Positions 44,962 to 55,820 are shown, numbered from the stretch's first letter. The stretch: DNA of 64,000 nucleotides from Thioclava sediminum (GCF_002020355.1 NZ_MPZV01000003.1:434001-498000), one strand, 5' to 3'. The notes: generated by a model not told the origin, from the letters alone. Numbers and translations: made by a program.

Positions 44962-45735
44962 TTACTGGGCCGCGATTTGCAGCGCCTCGTCGGGGCCGAT
45001 GCGCACGCCGTCGATGGAGGCCATCTGCTCCAGATCCTGCTCGTAGCGGCGCTGCAGCGAGGCCCGGTCGAGCGGATCGAACTCGGCGATCGGCGTGCCT
45101 TGCGGCTGCTGGTGATGGAACCGCGCCAGACGGCGTTTCTGTTTCGGCCCGATCACGACGCCCGAATGGTGCAGGCGCTGCATCATCGCGATCACCGTAT
45201 CGGCATGCGCGGTCTCGGCATCGGGCGCGGGATCGAGCGATGCGCCCGGCACCAGCGCGGCCATCGCCTCGCCGATCTTCGAGCCATGCGGCAACACGAT
45301 GATTTCGCGCGGGTTGAGACCGGCTTTCAGATCGCGCACCACGTTCACCCAGCGGCGCGGACGCGCCATCAGGCGCGGCGTCAACTCTGCGAAGGGCTTG
45401 AGCGGACGGCGCGCGGCGAGATCACGCCAGAGCGCCGGGTAATAGTCTTCATAGCTCGGTGCGTAGAGCACCACGCGCCCGACCGAACCGCTCAGCGCCT
45501 CGCGGAACCGCTCGGCCCGTTCCTGAGCCCGGGCGAAAAGGTGATAGAGCCCCGCCGCCGCATCGCCGATCAATTGCGAATCGAGATGGACACGTCCGCC
45601 AGCCGCAGCCCCGATCACCGCCGGACCATAGCCTGCGCGAGCCAAAGCGTCCTGCCCACAGCCAAGCGTGCGTGCCATCTGGCCACTCATTCCACCCGAA
45701 GCGGGCGCTGCGATGAAGATGTGATGCTGGTTCAT
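44962..45735 (-). CDS. Conserved hypothetical protein (257 aa)
   Basis: Not recognised. The open frame has normal codon usage for the window and an AAGGA ribosome site before 45735. The N-terminus HIFIAAPASGGMSGQMARTLG is a strand-loop-helix reminiscent of a nucleotide-binding or sulfotransferase-like start, but no P-loop consensus is present. HGSKIGEAMAAL in the middle and a basic, Q-rich stretch (KQKRRLARFHHQQ) follow. No signal peptide or TM segment. It is convergent with the iron-binding protein gene and divergent from the nucleoside hydrolase gene. Confidence 0.65.
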   Translation of the reverse strand: MNQHHIFIAAPASGGMSGQMARTLGCGQDALARAGYGPAVIGAAAGGRVHLDSQLIGDAAAGLYHLFARAQERAERFREALSGSVGRVVLYAPSYEDYYPALWRDLAARRPLKPFAELTPRLMARPRRWVNVVRDLKAGLNPREIIVLPHGSKIGEAMAALVPGASLDPAPDAETAHADTVIAMMQRLHHSGVVIGPKQKRRLARFHHQQPQGTPIAEFDPLDRASLQRRYEQDLEQMASIDGVRIGPDEALQIAAQ

Positions 45736-45930
45736 GTCTGGGTGTCCTTCCCTGCAGATAGTGGTCTAGAGACCGAATGTGGCCAAATGTGGCCGCCCGC
45801 AGGAAAGCTTCGCGGCGAACACACGCATAGGTAATGTCGATTTGGTGTGCCCGAGGGTCACCCCTCCCCATATCTGGACATCGCCGCGACACCACGCCAA
45901 GGTCGCGCCGGACCCGCGAAGGAGGCGAAA

Positions 45931-46866
45931 ATGGCGCGCAAGATCATCATCGATACCGATCCCGGACAGGATGACGCAGTGGCGATCCTGCTGGCGCTGG
46001 CCAGCCCCGACCTCGAAGTTCTGGGCATCACCTGTGTCGCCGGGAACGTGCCGCTGCCGCTGACGTCCAAGAACGCGCGCGTGGTCTGCGAACTGGCCGG
46101 GCGGACGGATGTGCCGGTCTATGCGGGCTGCGACCGACCGCTCGCGCGCGACCTGGTCACGGCGGAATATGTCCATGGCAAGACCGGGCTCGACGGGATC
46201 GAACTGCCAGAGCCTCAGATGCCGCTCCAGGACCAGCACGCGGTCGACTTCCTGATCGAGACGCTGCGCGCCCATCCCGCCGGCAGCATCACGCTCTGCC
46301 CGCTGGGCCCGCTCACCAATATCGCGACCGCGCTCCAACGCGCCCCCGACATCGCCGAGAAGATCGCAGAGATCGTGCTGATGGGCGGCGCCTATTTCGA
46401 GGTGGGCAACACCACGCCCGCCGCCGAATTCAACATCCATGTCGACCCGCAGGCCGCCGAGATCGTGTTCAAATCCGGCGTGCCGCTGGTGGTGATGCCG
46501 CTCGACGTGACGCATAAGGCGCTCACCACCCGCGCCCGCGTCGAGGCGTTCCGCAATCTCGGCACGCGCGTCGGCCATGCGGTCGCCAGCTGGACCGATT
46601 TCTTCGAGCGCTTCGACATGGCGAAATACGGCTCCGAAGGCGCGCCGCTGCACGACCCCTGCGTGATCGCCTATCTGCTCAAGCCCGACCTGTTCACGGG
46701 GCGGCATATCAATGTCGAGATCGAGACGACGTCGGAGCTGACGATGGGCATGACCGTCGCCGACTGGTGGCGCGTGACCGACCGGGCGCCGAATGCGATG
46801 TTCATGGGCGATCTGGATGCGGACGGGTTCTACAAGCTCCTGACCGAGCGGATCGCGCGGCTGTAA
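45931..46866 (+). CDS. Inosine/uridine-preferring nucleoside hydrolase
   Basis: The start at 45931 follows AAGGAGG; the upstream in-frame extension is rejected. The 311-residue protein begins MARKIIIDTDPGQDDAVAI, the DTDPGxDD calcium-binding motif of nucleoside hydrolases, with LCPLGPLTNIATAL, VLMGGAY, EFNIHVDPQAAEIVF and HDPCVIAYLL. It cleaves the N-glycosidic bond of nucleosides for salvage. No transporter or kinase gene flanks it. The intergenic repeat follows immediately. Confidence 0.93.
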   Translation: MARKIIIDTDPGQDDAVAILLALASPDLEVLGITCVAGNVPLPLTSKNARVVCELAGRTDVPVYAGCDRPLARDLVTAEYVHGKTGLDGIELPEPQMPLQDQHAVDFLIETLRAHPAGSITLCPLGPLTNIATALQRAPDIAEKIAEIVLMGGAYFEVGNTTPAAEFNIHVDPQAAEIVFKSGVPLVVMPLDVTHKALTTRARVEAFRNLGTRVGHAVASWTDFFERFDMAKYGSEGAPLHDPCVIAYLLKPDLFTGRHINVEIETTSELTMGMTVADWWRVTDRAPNAMFMGDLDADGFYKLLTERIARL

Positions 46867-46869
46867 CGC

Positions 46870-46941
46870 GCAGGGGGCGCTGCCCCCTCTTGGCTGCGCC
46901 AATTCACCCCCGGGATATTTGGGCCAAGCCGAAAGAGGCAG
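46870..46941 (+). repeat. Dispersed 3'-flank repeat, copy 1
   Basis: Hairpin AGGGGGC-GCT-GCCCCCT, a 16-base spacer, then ACCCCCGGGATATTT and CCAAGCCGAAAG. The same arrangement recurs at 50.6 and 57.2 kb, always just after a plus-strand stop codon. Confidence 0.8.
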
Positions 46942-46981
46942 CCTGCGCAAGAGAAAGGGGGCCGAAGCCCCCTTGCCCGGT

Positions 46982-47579
<598 letters not shown>

Positions 47580-47587
<8 letters not shown>

Positions 47588-48086
47588 CGGCGGCCACCTT
47601 CACCGAGATCATCCGGTCGGGGTTCGCCGGCGGCTCGCCGCGCGCAATCTTGTCGACATTGTCCATCCCTTCGATCACGCGGCCATAGACCGTGTATTGA
47701 CCGTTGAGGAAATGGTTGTCCTTGAAGTTGATGAAGAACTGCGAGTTGGCCGAATTCGGGTTCTGCGAGCGCGCAGCCCCGAGCGTCCCGCGATCATGCG
47801 GCAGCTTCGAGAATTCCGCCGGAAGGTCGGGATATTGCGAGCCGCCCGTGCCCGCGCGGCCCGGATTGTAGTCCTTTTCCATATTCGCGTTCGCGACATC
47901 GCCGGTCTGGGCCATGAAGCCCTCGATCACGCGGTGGAAGGCCACGTTGTCATAGGCGCCGTCGCGGGCGAGTTGCTTCATGCGCTCGGCATGTTTCGGG
48001 GCGACGTCGCTGAGAAGCTCGATCACGACCGGCCCGTCCTTGAGCTCGATGATGATCGTGTTCTCGGGATCCTTGATATCGGCCAT
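47580..48086 (-). CDS. Cytoplasmic peptidyl-prolyl cis-trans isomerase (cyclophilin)
   Basis: The start at 48086 (MADIKDPENTIIIEL) follows CGGAGGA; the open frame continues upstream but without family similarity. 168 residues form a complete cyclophilin with AFHRVIEGFMAQTGD, SQNPNSANSQFFINF and YTVYGRVIEGMDNV. No signal peptide, so cytoplasmic. It is a paralogue of the exported cyclophilin encoded next and divergent from pgk. Confidence 0.93.
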
Positions 48087-48267
48087 TGGGTCCTCCGTTG
48101 AAAATTTGGGCCGACCATAGGAGCGAGGCCCTTGCGCGGCAAGGACAAAGCGCCGCAGTTCGGTCAGCCGTGTTGACGCGACCCATCGCCGCAGGCATGA
48201 AGAACGCAAGCCGCGGGAGCGGGCCACATTCATGATGGTCCCCTGCGCAGATAGGGAGAGTGATTTC

Positions 48268-49464
48268 ATGGCTTGGAAAACCCTCGACGAGGTCGATCTG
48301 GACGGCAAGGTCGTTCTGGTGCGCGTGGATATCAACGTGCCCGTGGAGAACGGAAAAGTGACCGATGCCACGCGGATCGAGAAGATCGTGCCAACCGTGC
48401 AGGACATCATGTCGAAGGGCGGCAAGCCGGTGCTGCTGGCGCATTTCGGTCGCCCCAAGGGTCAGGTCGTGCCCGAGATGAGCCTCGAGCCGCTGGTGCC
48501 CGCGCTGGAGAAGGCCTTCGGCTTCCCGGTGAAATTCGCCAAGGACTGCGTCGGCGGCCCCGCCAAGGAAGCCGTGGGCGCGCTGCAGAAAGGCGAGGTT
48601 CTGCTGCTGGAGAATACCCGTTTCCACGCCGGCGAAGAGAAGAACGATCCGATGCTGGCCGCCGAGATGGGCGCGCTTGGCGAGGTCTATGTCAACGACG
48701 CCTTCTCGGCCGCGCACCGTGCGCACGCCTCGACCGAAGGCATCGCGAAGATCCTGCCCGCAGCCGCCGGTCGCCTGATGGAAGCCGAGCTGAAGGCGCT
48801 CGAGGCGGCCCTTGGCGATCCCGAACGTCCGGTAACGGCGGTCGTGGGCGGCGCGAAGGTCTCGACCAAGCTCGACCTGCTGGGCAATCTGGTGGCCAAG
48901 GTCGATCACCTGATCATCGGCGGCGGCATGGCCAACACTTTCCTCGTGGCGCAGGGCATCGATGTCGGCAAATCGTTGGCCGAGCGCGACATGGCCGACA
49001 CGGCGAAAGAGATCATGGAGAAGGCCAAGGATGCGGGCTGCAAGATCCACCTGCCCGTCGACGTGGTCGTGGCGCGCGAGTTCAAGGCGGGCGCCGAGAA
49101 CGAGACCGTGGCCAATGACGCCTGCCCGGCGGATGCGATGATCCTCGATGCCGGTCCGAAATCCGTCGAGGAGATCACGAAGGTCTTCGAGAACTCGCGC
49201 ACGCTGATCTGGAACGGCCCGCTCGGCGCGTTCGAGATCGCGCCCTTCGATGCGGCGACCAATGCGGCGGCGGCGAAAGCGGCCGAGTTGACCCGCGAGG
49301 AGAAGCTGATCTCGGTCGCAGGTGGCGGCGATACGGTCGCGGCGCTCAACAAGGCCGATGCGGCGAAGGACTTCTCCTATATCTCGACCGCGGGCGGTGC
49401 CTTCCTCGAGTGGATGGAAGGCAAGGTCCTGCCGGGCGTCGCGGCGCTCGACCAGCAAAGCTGA
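48268..49464 (+). CDS. pgk: Phosphoglycerate kinase
   Basis: The start at 48268 follows GGGAG. The 398-residue protein has [52 protein letters not shown], and the C-terminal [11 protein letters not shown] nucleotide loop. It interconverts 1,3-bisphosphoglycerate and 3-phosphoglycerate with ATP formation. It is followed by its own terminator and then by class I aldolase, an ordinary glycolytic/Calvin-type pairing. Confidence 0.96.
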   Translation: MAWKTLDEVDLDGKVVLVRVDINVPVENGKVTDATRIEKIVPTVQDIMSKGGKPVLLAHFGRPKGQVVPEMSLEPLVPALEKAFGFPVKFAKDCVGGPAKEAVGALQKGEVLLLENTRFHAGEEKNDPMLAAEMGALGEVYVNDAFSAAHRAHASTEGIAKILPAAAGRLMEAELKALEAALGDPERPVTAVVGGAKVSTKLDLLGNLVAKVDHLIIGGGMANTFLVAQGIDVGKSLAERDMADTAKEIMEKAKDAGCKIHLPVDVVVAREFKAGAENETVANDACPADAMILDAGPKSVEEITKVFENSRTLIWNGPLGAFEIAPFDAATNAAAAKAAELTREEKLISVAGGGDTVAALNKADAAKDFSYISTAGGAFLEWMEGKVLPGVAALDQQS

Positions 49465-49499
49465 GCTTGGCGCCCTGTGACAGGGCGCAGAGACCGATC

Positions 49500-49532
49500 G
49501 GGCCGGGGCTGCGAGAGCGCCCCGGCCCTTTT
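49500..49532 (+). terminator. Terminator of pgk
   Basis: Perfect 10-bp stem GGGCCGGGGC / GCCCCGGCCC with a 9-base loop and TTTT, 35 bases after the stop. Confidence 0.88.
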
Positions 49533-49687
49533 CATTTGCGCGTCTTTTCGCGGCGCAGGACGGCGCGCAGCGGCGAGGTCACGCCAAAATTCACGCCATT
49601 TCGCGATGTTAGCGTCACCAGCGTTGCATCGCCCCGGCGCGGAAACTATCCCTTCTGGCAACACCATATCCCGCAGGAGGAATTTCC

Positions 49688-50581
49688 ATGTCCAACGCCA
49701 AGCAGACCGAGCAGATGCGCGAGGGCAACGGCTTCATCGCAGCCCTCGACCAATCGGGCGGCTCCACCCCCAAGGCGCTGCGGCTCTACGGGATCGAGGA
49801 AGACGCCTATAACGGCGAAGAGGAAATGTTCGACCTGATCCACCAGATGCGCGCGCGGATCATCAAATCCCCCGCCTTCACCGGCGAGAAAGTGGTCGGC
49901 GCGATCCTGTTCGAACAGACGATGGATCGCGAAATCGACGGCACGCCCACCGCCACCTACCTTTGGGAAAAGCGCGGCGTGGTGCCCTTCCTGAAAATCG
50001 ACAAGGGGCTGGAGGCCGAAGAGAACGGCGTGCAGCTTATGAAGCCGATCCCGAACCTCGACGATCTGCTGTCGCGCGCGGTCAAGGCGGGCATCTTCGG
50101 CACCAAGGAGCGTTCGGTGATCTCGGCGGCCAATGTCGGCGGCATCAAGGCGATCGTCGATCAGCAGTTCGAGCTGGGCATGCAGGTGCTGAGCCACGGG
50201 CTCGTGCCGATCCTCGAGCCGGAAGTGACGATCTCGATTGCTGACAAGGCTGAGGCAGAACAGATGCTGCTGGCCGAGATCCTGAGCCATCTCGACACGG
50301 TGCCCGAGGGCAAGCAGGTGATGCTGAAGCTCTCGCTGCCGACCGAGCCGAACCGCTACAAGCCGCTGGTCGATCACCCGAAGGTGCTGAAGGTCGTGGC
50401 GCTCTCGGGCGGCTATTCGCGCGACGAGGCGAATGAGAAGCTGGCCAAGAACACCGGCATGATCGCGTCGTTCTCGCGCGCGCTGACCGAGGGCCTCTCG
50501 GCCCAGCAGTCGGACGCGGCGTTCAACGCGATGCTGGAAGAGGCGATCACCTCGATCCACGCAGCCTCGGTGGCGGGGTAA
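49688..50581 (+). CDS. fba: Class I fructose-bisphosphate aldolase
   Basis: The start at 49688 follows an AGGAGG-type site. The 297-residue protein begins [31 protein letters not shown], typical of bacterial class I (Schiff-base) aldolases, with [10 protein letters not shown] containing a probable active-site lysine, [14 protein letters not shown] and [13 protein letters not shown]. It cleaves fructose-1,6-bisphosphate. A metal-dependent class II enzyme is not present here. The intergenic repeat copy 2 follows. Confidence 0.93.
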   Translation: MSNAKQTEQMREGNGFIAALDQSGGSTPKALRLYGIEEDAYNGEEEMFDLIHQMRARIIKSPAFTGEKVVGAILFEQTMDREIDGTPTATYLWEKRGVVPFLKIDKGLEAEENGVQLMKPIPNLDDLLSRAVKAGIFGTKERSVISAANVGGIKAIVDQQFELGMQVLSHGLVPILEPEVTISIADKAEAEQMLLAEILSHLDTVPEGKQVMLKLSLPTEPNRYKPLVDHPKVLKVVALSGGYSRDEANEKLAKNTGMIASFSRALTEGLSAQQSDAAFNAMLEEAITSIHAASVAG

Positions 50582-50597
50582 GATCGGTTAACCGATC

Positions 50598-50660
50598 AGG
50601 GGGCTCTGCCCCCACTCCCTGCGGGAGCTCCCCCGGGATATTTGAACCAAGCCGAAGCGG
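50598..50660 (+). repeat. Dispersed 3'-flank repeat, copy 2
   Basis: GGGGGC-TCT-GCCCCC hairpin, a spacer containing its own small GGGAGC/GCTCCC-type complement, CCCCCGGGATATTT and ACCAAGCCGAAGCGG. Placed 17 bases after the aldolase stop. Confidence 0.8.
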
Positions 50661-50762
50661 GGCGTCGGGAGGCGGCCCGTTTTTTGCATCACACGCGACC
50701 TTGCGGCGTCGCGCCGGGACACGCTAAAGCTGAACACCCCAGACAGGAAAGGCGCAGGGTCC

Positions 50763-51716
50763 GTGCAACGACATGTCGTTCTGTTTCGTCGCATGGCGCG
50801 GCCGCTCGCGCAGCGTGGGTCGGCCTATATGCGGGCCGAGCAGCTGGTCGAATTGCTGAGACCCCATCTGGATCCGGGGATCACTCTGTCCGTACGTCCG
50901 TTCCATGCGCTCGTGATGCCGCCGATTGCGATGCGTGCCGTGGCGCGCAGCATTCCGCGCGGCGCGCTGTGTATCTTCGTGAAATCCGCGGCAAAGCATC
51001 TCACGCGCGCGCATCTGGCCCCGCTGCGCAAACGCGGGATCACCGTCGCGCAGGATGTGGTCGACATGAAGCTGCGCCATGTGCGGCCCGAATTGTTCGA
51101 CCTGCTGATTGCGGCCTCGCTGCGCGGCCAACAGGCGCTGCGAGACCTTTGCGCAGACAAGGGCCTTTCCTGTCCGGTCGAGCTGCTGCATCACCATTTC
51201 GACCCACGCCTGCAAGCGCTGACGCTGCCCGAGCGATCGGAGTTCTCCTGCGGCTATATCGGGCGACCGGACAATGCGATGATCCCCGAGGCGATCCGCG
51301 CCGAGGTTGAGACGGTCGATATCTCGGTGGTCGAGGATTTCGAACGCGCCCTGCCTCGGATCGGGAGATTCGCGCTGCATTACGGGGTGCGCCCCGAGAG
51401 CCAGACCGCGCATGGCGTCAATCGCGGCTACAAACCGTTTACGAAGGGCTTCACCGCCGCAGCCTGCAAGGCGAATATCCTCGTCAATCGCGATGTCGAC
51501 GATGCGGTGGAAATGCTCGGTGCGGATTATCCGTTTCTGACCGACCCGACGCCCGAGAGCATCACCGAGACGTTCCGGCTGGCACAGGACAGCTATGGCG
51601 GGCCGCTCTGGCGTGATGCGCTGGACCGGATGGAGGCGATGCGCGCGACGGTCGAACCGGCCGCCCTCGCGCGGCAGTTAACCGAGATTATTACCCGCGC
51701 CGCCCCGCTGGGCTGA
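50763..51716 (+). CDS. Putative glycosyltransferase-like protein (317 aa)
   Basis: GTG start at 50763 after AGGAAAGG. The protein is not confidently recognised. The second half has the feel of a GT-B glycosyltransferase: CGYIGRPDNAMI, HYGVRPES, and KPFTKGFTAAACKANILVN, resembling the donor-binding KxxTK...AAACG...V region of GT4-type enzymes. No signal peptide or TM. Its 3' end overlaps, by 39 bases, the 3' end of a convergent glycosyltransferase gene, so the two may be related in function, but this is inference. Confidence 0.65.
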   Translation: MQRHVVLFRRMARPLAQRGSAYMRAEQLVELLRPHLDPGITLSVRPFHALVMPPIAMRAVARSIPRGALCIFVKSAAKHLTRAHLAPLRKRGITVAQDVVDMKLRHVRPELFDLLIAASLRGQQALRDLCADKGLSCPVELLHHHFDPRLQALTLPERSEFSCGYIGRPDNAMIPEAIRAEVETVDISVVEDFERALPRIGRFALHYGVRPESQTAHGVNRGYKPFTKGFTAAACKANILVNRDVDDAVEMLGADYPFLTDPTPESITETFRLAQDSYGGPLWRDALDRMEAMRATVEPAALARQLTEIITRAAPLG

Positions 51717-52622
51717 GAGCGCGTCATAATACGCCACCGCCTTGCGATCCTCGACCGGCGCGCGTTCGATCTCGGCGACTTTAGCAAGCACGCGTTTGCG
51801 GTAGCCCTCGGCACCACCGAAATTGATCGGGCCGCGGGCGAGCTTGGTCTCCAGCTCGGCTTTCGACAGCAGATAGTAGTGGTTCAGCTGCAGCGGGCTG
51901 GAGGTGAAGAAACTCTCCTGCTTGCGCGCGCGGTTTGACACCACCTGCCCCGCCGCGTTGGCGGTGCGGTCGCCCATATCCACGGTCTCGAAACTATGCA
52001 CGCCCACGGCGGAAACGCGGGTCGGATCGACGATGCATTTGAAGCGCAGAAGATCGCTGTCGCGGGCGTAGGGAACGGGCGCGCGGTCGGTGAAGGCGCG
52101 CGTCACCCAGCCGTCGGGGCGCGTCTCGTGGCCCGCATGGCCGAACATGTGCCAGGGCAGCGAGATGTTCGAGTGATCGCCATGCTGCGTGATCGCCTCC
52201 ATCAGGCTCAGCCCGGGATCGGGGACGAGGAATTCATCGACATCGATAAAGGCCATGCGCTCGAAATCCGCGCCGAAGGTGGTGACCGCATGAGCATAGG
52301 CTCCGACCTGCTGCGAGATGCGGCGCTCCGTGGCCGGGTCGTAGCCGGCCATACGCCAGGGGGTCACGGTGACGGACGCCGCGAAGGGCGACGCGGCGAT
52401 CTTGGCCAGCGTGTCGTCAGTGCAACCATTGTCATAGAGAAAGACGCGGCGCGCCCCGGCAACCGTGTGGAATTCCAGCCATTCGAGGATGTAGTCGCTC
52501 ACGTTCTTCACGATGGCGACGAGGGCCAGCCCCTCGCGCCCTTCGGCTGCGGGCGGCGCGGTGATGCCGAAGAGTCGCATCTTCTTCGACCCGATCGCCT
52601 TGATGAACCCGGAGATACTCAC
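51678..52622 (-). CDS. Glycosyltransferase, GT92/DUF23-like
   Basis: GTG start at 52622, with AAAGG upstream; the longer open frame upstream is cysteine- and arginine-rich and lacks family similarity. The 314-residue protein has LVAIVKNVSDYILEWLEFHTVAGARRVFLYDNGCTDDT and AFIDVDEFLVP (a DxD motif for nucleotide-sugar binding), the pattern of GT92 (DUF23) family glycosyltransferases. Acceptor is unknown; such genes often belong to exopolysaccharide or surface-glycan loci. It runs convergently into the preceding gene. Confidence 0.82.
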   Translation of the reverse strand: MSISGFIKAIGSKKMRLFGITAPPAAEGREGLALVAIVKNVSDYILEWLEFHTVAGARRVFLYDNGCTDDTLAKIAASPFAASVTVTPWRMAGYDPATERRISQQVGAYAHAVTTFGADFERMAFIDVDEFLVPDPGLSLMEAITQHGDHSNISLPWHMFGHAGHETRPDGWVTRAFTDRAPVPYARDSDLLRFKCIVDPTRVSAVGVHSFETVDMGDRTANAAGQVVSNRARKQESFFTSSPLQLNHYYLLSKAELETKLARGPINFGGAEGYRKRVLAKVAEIERAPVEDRKAVAYYDALSAQRGGAGNNLG

Positions 52623-52900
52623 ATACGCGCCTTTCTTGCTGCGAAACCTGCCTAGCCAGATGCGCGCGCCGGGGCAAGTCCGCGCGCATGCGCGGCCACG
52701 CGTGCGAGGCAGACCGCTGAATGCGCAACCCGGTGCGCAACCCAGAGCGCAACGGCATGCGAAATCTTTGCAGAATTGATCATCCGGGGGATTCCAATGA
52801 CGAATCACATGTGACATGATTCGAGGCACAGGGCCCGTCAGAGGCCGTGGCGCGGGTCTGGGGGACAGGCACGCGACCAGCGAAGAAGCGAGGCAGGACA

Positions 52901-53197
52901 ATGGTGATGAGACGCCCCACGATCGGGCCTCTGATTTTCGTGACCGTAGCGGTGGTGCTGGGCGCCTATTTCGCCTTTGCCGCCGTGCAGGGGCGTTACG
53001 GCATTCTCAGCCGCGTGCAGATCGAAGCGGAGATCGACGCCAAGCGCGCCGAGCGCGATGCGCTGCGCGCCAAGGTCGACCGGATGGCCAACCTGACCCA
53101 TCGCCTCTCCGACGATTACCTCGATCTGGACCTTCTCGACAGCCGGGCGCGCGAAGTGCTGGGCGCGATGCGCTCGGACGAGATCGTGATCCGCTGA
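52901..53197 (+). CDS. ftsB: Septum formation initiator (FtsB/DivIC family)
   Basis: The start at 52901 (MVMRRPTIGPL) follows AGGCAGGA; upstream in-frame Met codons lack support. The 98-residue protein has a short cytoplasmic tail, one TM helix (about 10-28), then a coiled coil (about 40-70, SRVQIEAEIDAKRAERDALRAKV) and a conserved DLLDSRAREVLG segment, the FtsB/DivIC plan. It would bridge FtsQ and FtsL in the divisome. Placement directly before the pdh operon is common in Rhodobacterales. Confidence 0.85.
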   Translation: MVMRRPTIGPLIFVTVAVVLGAYFAFAAVQGRYGILSRVQIEAEIDAKRAERDALRAKVDRMANLTHRLSDDYLDLDLLDSRAREVLGAMRSDEIVIR

Positions 53198-53286
53198 GAG
53201 GATTATAGGCCTGCCCATTTTCGCGGCACAAACATCGCTCGAAAACCGCCTCACCGGCCCTAGTTGAAACGTGAGCGCCATTCCTG

Positions 53287-53304
53287 CCCTGCGATACCGC
53301 AGGG
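53287..53304. other. GC hairpin in ftsB-pdhA gap
   Basis: CCCTGCG-ATAC-CGCAGGG, perfect 7-bp stem, 90 bases after ftsB. No T-run, so a weak terminator or operator. Confidence 0.4.
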
Positions 53305-53333
53305 TCATTGCCTTCAGCCCGGCATTGCTGTAA

Positions 53334-53359
53334 GGAATGGTTTAACGCTAAACTATTCC
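53334..53359. promoter_or_regulatory. 26-bp near-perfect palindrome before pdhA
   Basis: GGAATGGTTTA-ACGC-TAAACTATTCC: 11-base arms with a single mismatched pair, ending 21 bases before the pdhA start and just upstream of its ribosome site (GGGAGG). The strongest operator-like element in the window; a repressor of the pdh operon is a natural guess, but it does not match the enterobacterial PdhR consensus. Confidence 0.5.
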
Positions 53360-53379
53360 GGCCAAGGGAGGTCTGACCA

Positions 53380-54405
53380 ATGGCAGCACGGAAAGGCTCG
53401 GCGAGCGGCGCCAAAGCGGGCGCGAATGTCTCGGCCGAGGAACTCAAGCAATATTACCATGACATGCTGCTGATCCGGCGCTTCGAAGAGAAGGCAGGTC
53501 AGCTTTACGGCATGGGTCTGATCGGCGGCTTCTGCCACCTCTATATCGGGCAGGAAGCGGTGGTCGTCGGCCTCGAGGCTGCGGCGAAGGAAGGCGACAA
53601 GCGCGTCACCTCCTATCGCGACCACGGGCACATGCTCGCCTGCGGGATGGACCCGAAAGGCGTGATGGCCGAGCTCACGGGCCGCGATGGCGGCTATTCG
53701 AAGGGCAAAGGCGGCTCGATGCACATGTTCTCGAAAGAGAAGCATTTCTACGGCGGCCACGGCATCGTCGCAGCGCAAGTGCCGATCGGCGCGGGCCTCG
53801 CCTTCGCGGATAAATACAAGGGCAACGACAACGTCACCTTCACCTATTTCGGCGACGGCGCGGCGAACCAGGGTCAGGTCGCAGAGACCTACAACATGGC
53901 GCAGCTCTGGGACCTTCCGGTCGTCTTCGTGATCGAGAACAACCAATATGCGATGGGCACCAGCGTGAAGCGCGCGACCAAGTCGCCCGACTTCTACGAG
54001 CGCGGCATCGCCTATGGCATCGCGGGCGAAGAAGTCGACGGGATGGACGTGCTGGCGGTGAAGCAGGCCGGCGAGAAGGCCGTCGCGCACTGCCGCTCGG
54101 GCAAGGGCCCCTACATCCTCGAGATCAAGACCTATCGCTATCGCGGCCACTCGATGTCGGACCCGGCGAAATACCGGACCCGCGAAGAGGTGCAGAAGAT
54201 GCGCGAAGAGCGCGACGCGATCGAGCATATCCGCCAGCTTCTGCTGACCGGCAAGCATGCGACCGAGGACGAGCTCAAGCAGGTCGACAAGGATATCAAG
54301 GCGATCGTCAACGGCGCCGCCGATTTCGCCAAGGAGAGCCCCGAGCCCTCCGCGGATGAACTTTACACCGACATCTATACCGATGTCGCGCCGCAGAACG
54401 CCTGA
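53380..54405 (+). CDS. pdhA: Pyruvate dehydrogenase E1 component, alpha subunit
   Basis: 341 residues with the family words [31 protein letters not shown], and the thiamine-diphosphate motif GDGAANQGQ...[10 protein letters not shown] near residues 165-195. [10 protein letters not shown] near 255-265 is the regulatory phosphorylation loop region in mitochondrial homologues. It forms the heterotetrameric E1 with PdhB and decarboxylates pyruvate. The start at 53380 follows GGGAGG; the pdhB gene begins 14 bases after the stop. Confidence 0.96.
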   Translation: MAARKGSASGAKAGANVSAEELKQYYHDMLLIRRFEEKAGQLYGMGLIGGFCHLYIGQEAVVVGLEAAAKEGDKRVTSYRDHGHMLACGMDPKGVMAELTGRDGGYSKGKGGSMHMFSKEKHFYGGHGIVAAQVPIGAGLAFADKYKGNDNVTFTYFGDGAANQGQVAETYNMAQLWDLPVVFVIENNQYAMGTSVKRATKSPDFYERGIAYGIAGEEVDGMDVLAVKQAGEKAVAHCRSGKGPYILEIKTYRYRGHSMSDPAKYRTREEVQKMREERDAIEHIRQLLLTGKHATEDELKQVDKDIKAIVNGAADFAKESPEPSADELYTDIYTDVAPQNA

Positions 54406-54419
54406 GGGGGGAAAGACAG

Positions 54420-55808
54420 ATGGCAACCAAGATTCTGATGCCCGCGCTCTCGCCCACGATGGAAGAGGGCACGCTGGCGAAATGGCTCAAGAAAGAGGGC
54501 GACGAGATTTCGGCCGGTGACATCATCGCCGAGATCGAGACCGACAAGGCCACGATGGAATTCGAAGCGGTCGACGAAGGCACGCTGGGCAAGATCCTCG
54601 TCGCCGAAGGCACCTCCGGCGTGAAGGTCAACGACCCGATCGCGGTGATGCTGGAAGAAGGCGAAGACGCCTCCGCCGCCGAAGAGGCCGAAGCGCCGAG
54701 CACCGGGTCGGACGCCGCCGAAAGCGACGAGAGCGACGAACCCGCGAAGGCCCCCGCTCAGGCGAAATCCTCGGACGACGACATGCCCAAGCCCGACACC
54801 ACGCCGGACTGGCCCGAAGGCACGCCGATGAAGACGCAGACCGTCCGCGAGGCGCTGCGTGATGCAATGGCCGAGGAAATGCGTTCCGACGACACCGTCT
54901 TCGTGATGGGTGAGGAAGTCGCCGAATACCAGGGCGCCTACAAGGTCACGCAAGGGCTCTTGGACGAGTTCGGCGACCGCCGCGTGATCGACACCCCGAT
55001 CACCGAGCATGGTTTCGCCGGTCTCGGCGTCGGTGCGGCCTTCGGTGGCCTGCGCCCGATCGTCGAATTCATGACCTTCAACTTCGCCATGCAGGCGATG
55101 GACCAGATCATCAACTCGGCAGCGAAGACGCTCTACATGTCGGGCGGCCAGATGGGCGCACCGATGGTGTTCCGCGGCCCGAACGGCGCGGCAGCGCGCG
55201 TGGCGGCCCAGCACAGCCAGGATTACGGCGCATGGTATGCGAGCGTTCCGGGCCTGAAGGTCGTGCAGCCTTACTCGGCAGCCGATGCGAAAGGTCTGCT
55301 GAAATCGGCGATCCGCGATCCGAACCCGGTGATCTTCCTCGAAAACGAGATCCTTTACGGGCGTTCGTTCGAGGTGCCGGATCTAGAGGACTTCACCATC
55401 CCCTTCGGCAAGGCGAAAATCTGGCGCGAAGGGTCGGATGTCACCATCGTCAGCTGGGGCATCGGCATGAGCCACGCTCTGGAGGCCGCCGACAAGCTCG
55501 AGAAAGAGGGCATCGACGCCGAAGTGATCGACCTGCGCACCCTGCGCCCGGTAGATTACGACACGGTGCTCGCCTCGGTGCGCAAGACCAACCGCTGCGT
55601 GACCGTAGAGGAAGGCTTCCCCGTGGCAAGCTTCGGCAACCACCTGTCGGCCGTGATCATGGAGCGCGCCTTCGACTGGCTCGACGCCCCGGTGCTCAAC
55701 TGCACCGGCAAGGACGTGCCCATGCCCTACGCGGCGAACCTCGAGAAACTGGCGCTCGTGACCTCGGACGAGGTCGTCGATGCGGTCAAAAAAGTCACCT
55801 ACCGGTAA
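54420..55808 (+). CDS. pdhB: Pyruvate dehydrogenase E1 component, beta subunit, with N-terminal lipoyl domain
   Basis: 462 residues: an N-terminal lipoyl domain (about 1-80; K43 in [10 protein letters not shown] is the lipoylation site), an acidic, alanine-rich linker (about 85-135), and the E1-beta transketolase-like domain (about 140-460; [39 protein letters not shown]). A lipoyl domain on E1-beta is known in alphaproteobacteria. It nearly duplicates the lipoyl domain of the next gene. Twelve bases separate the two genes. Confidence 0.96.
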   Translation: MATKILMPALSPTMEEGTLAKWLKKEGDEISAGDIIAEIETDKATMEFEAVDEGTLGKILVAEGTSGVKVNDPIAVMLEEGEDASAAEEAEAPSTGSDAAESDESDEPAKAPAQAKSSDDDMPKPDTTPDWPEGTPMKTQTVREALRDAMAEEMRSDDTVFVMGEEVAEYQGAYKVTQGLLDEFGDRRVIDTPITEHGFAGLGVGAAFGGLRPIVEFMTFNFAMQAMDQIINSAAKTLYMSGGQMGAPMVFRGPNGAAARVAAQHSQDYGAWYASVPGLKVVQPYSAADAKGLLKSAIRDPNPVIFLENEILYGRSFEVPDLEDFTIPFGKAKIWREGSDVTIVSWGIGMSHALEAADKLEKEGIDAEVIDLRTLRPVDYDTVLASVRKTNRCVTVEEGFPVASFGNHLSAVIMERAFDWLDAPVLNCTGKDVPMPYAANLEKLALVTSDEVVDAVKKVTYR

Positions 55809-55820
55809 GGGGATAGCGCA

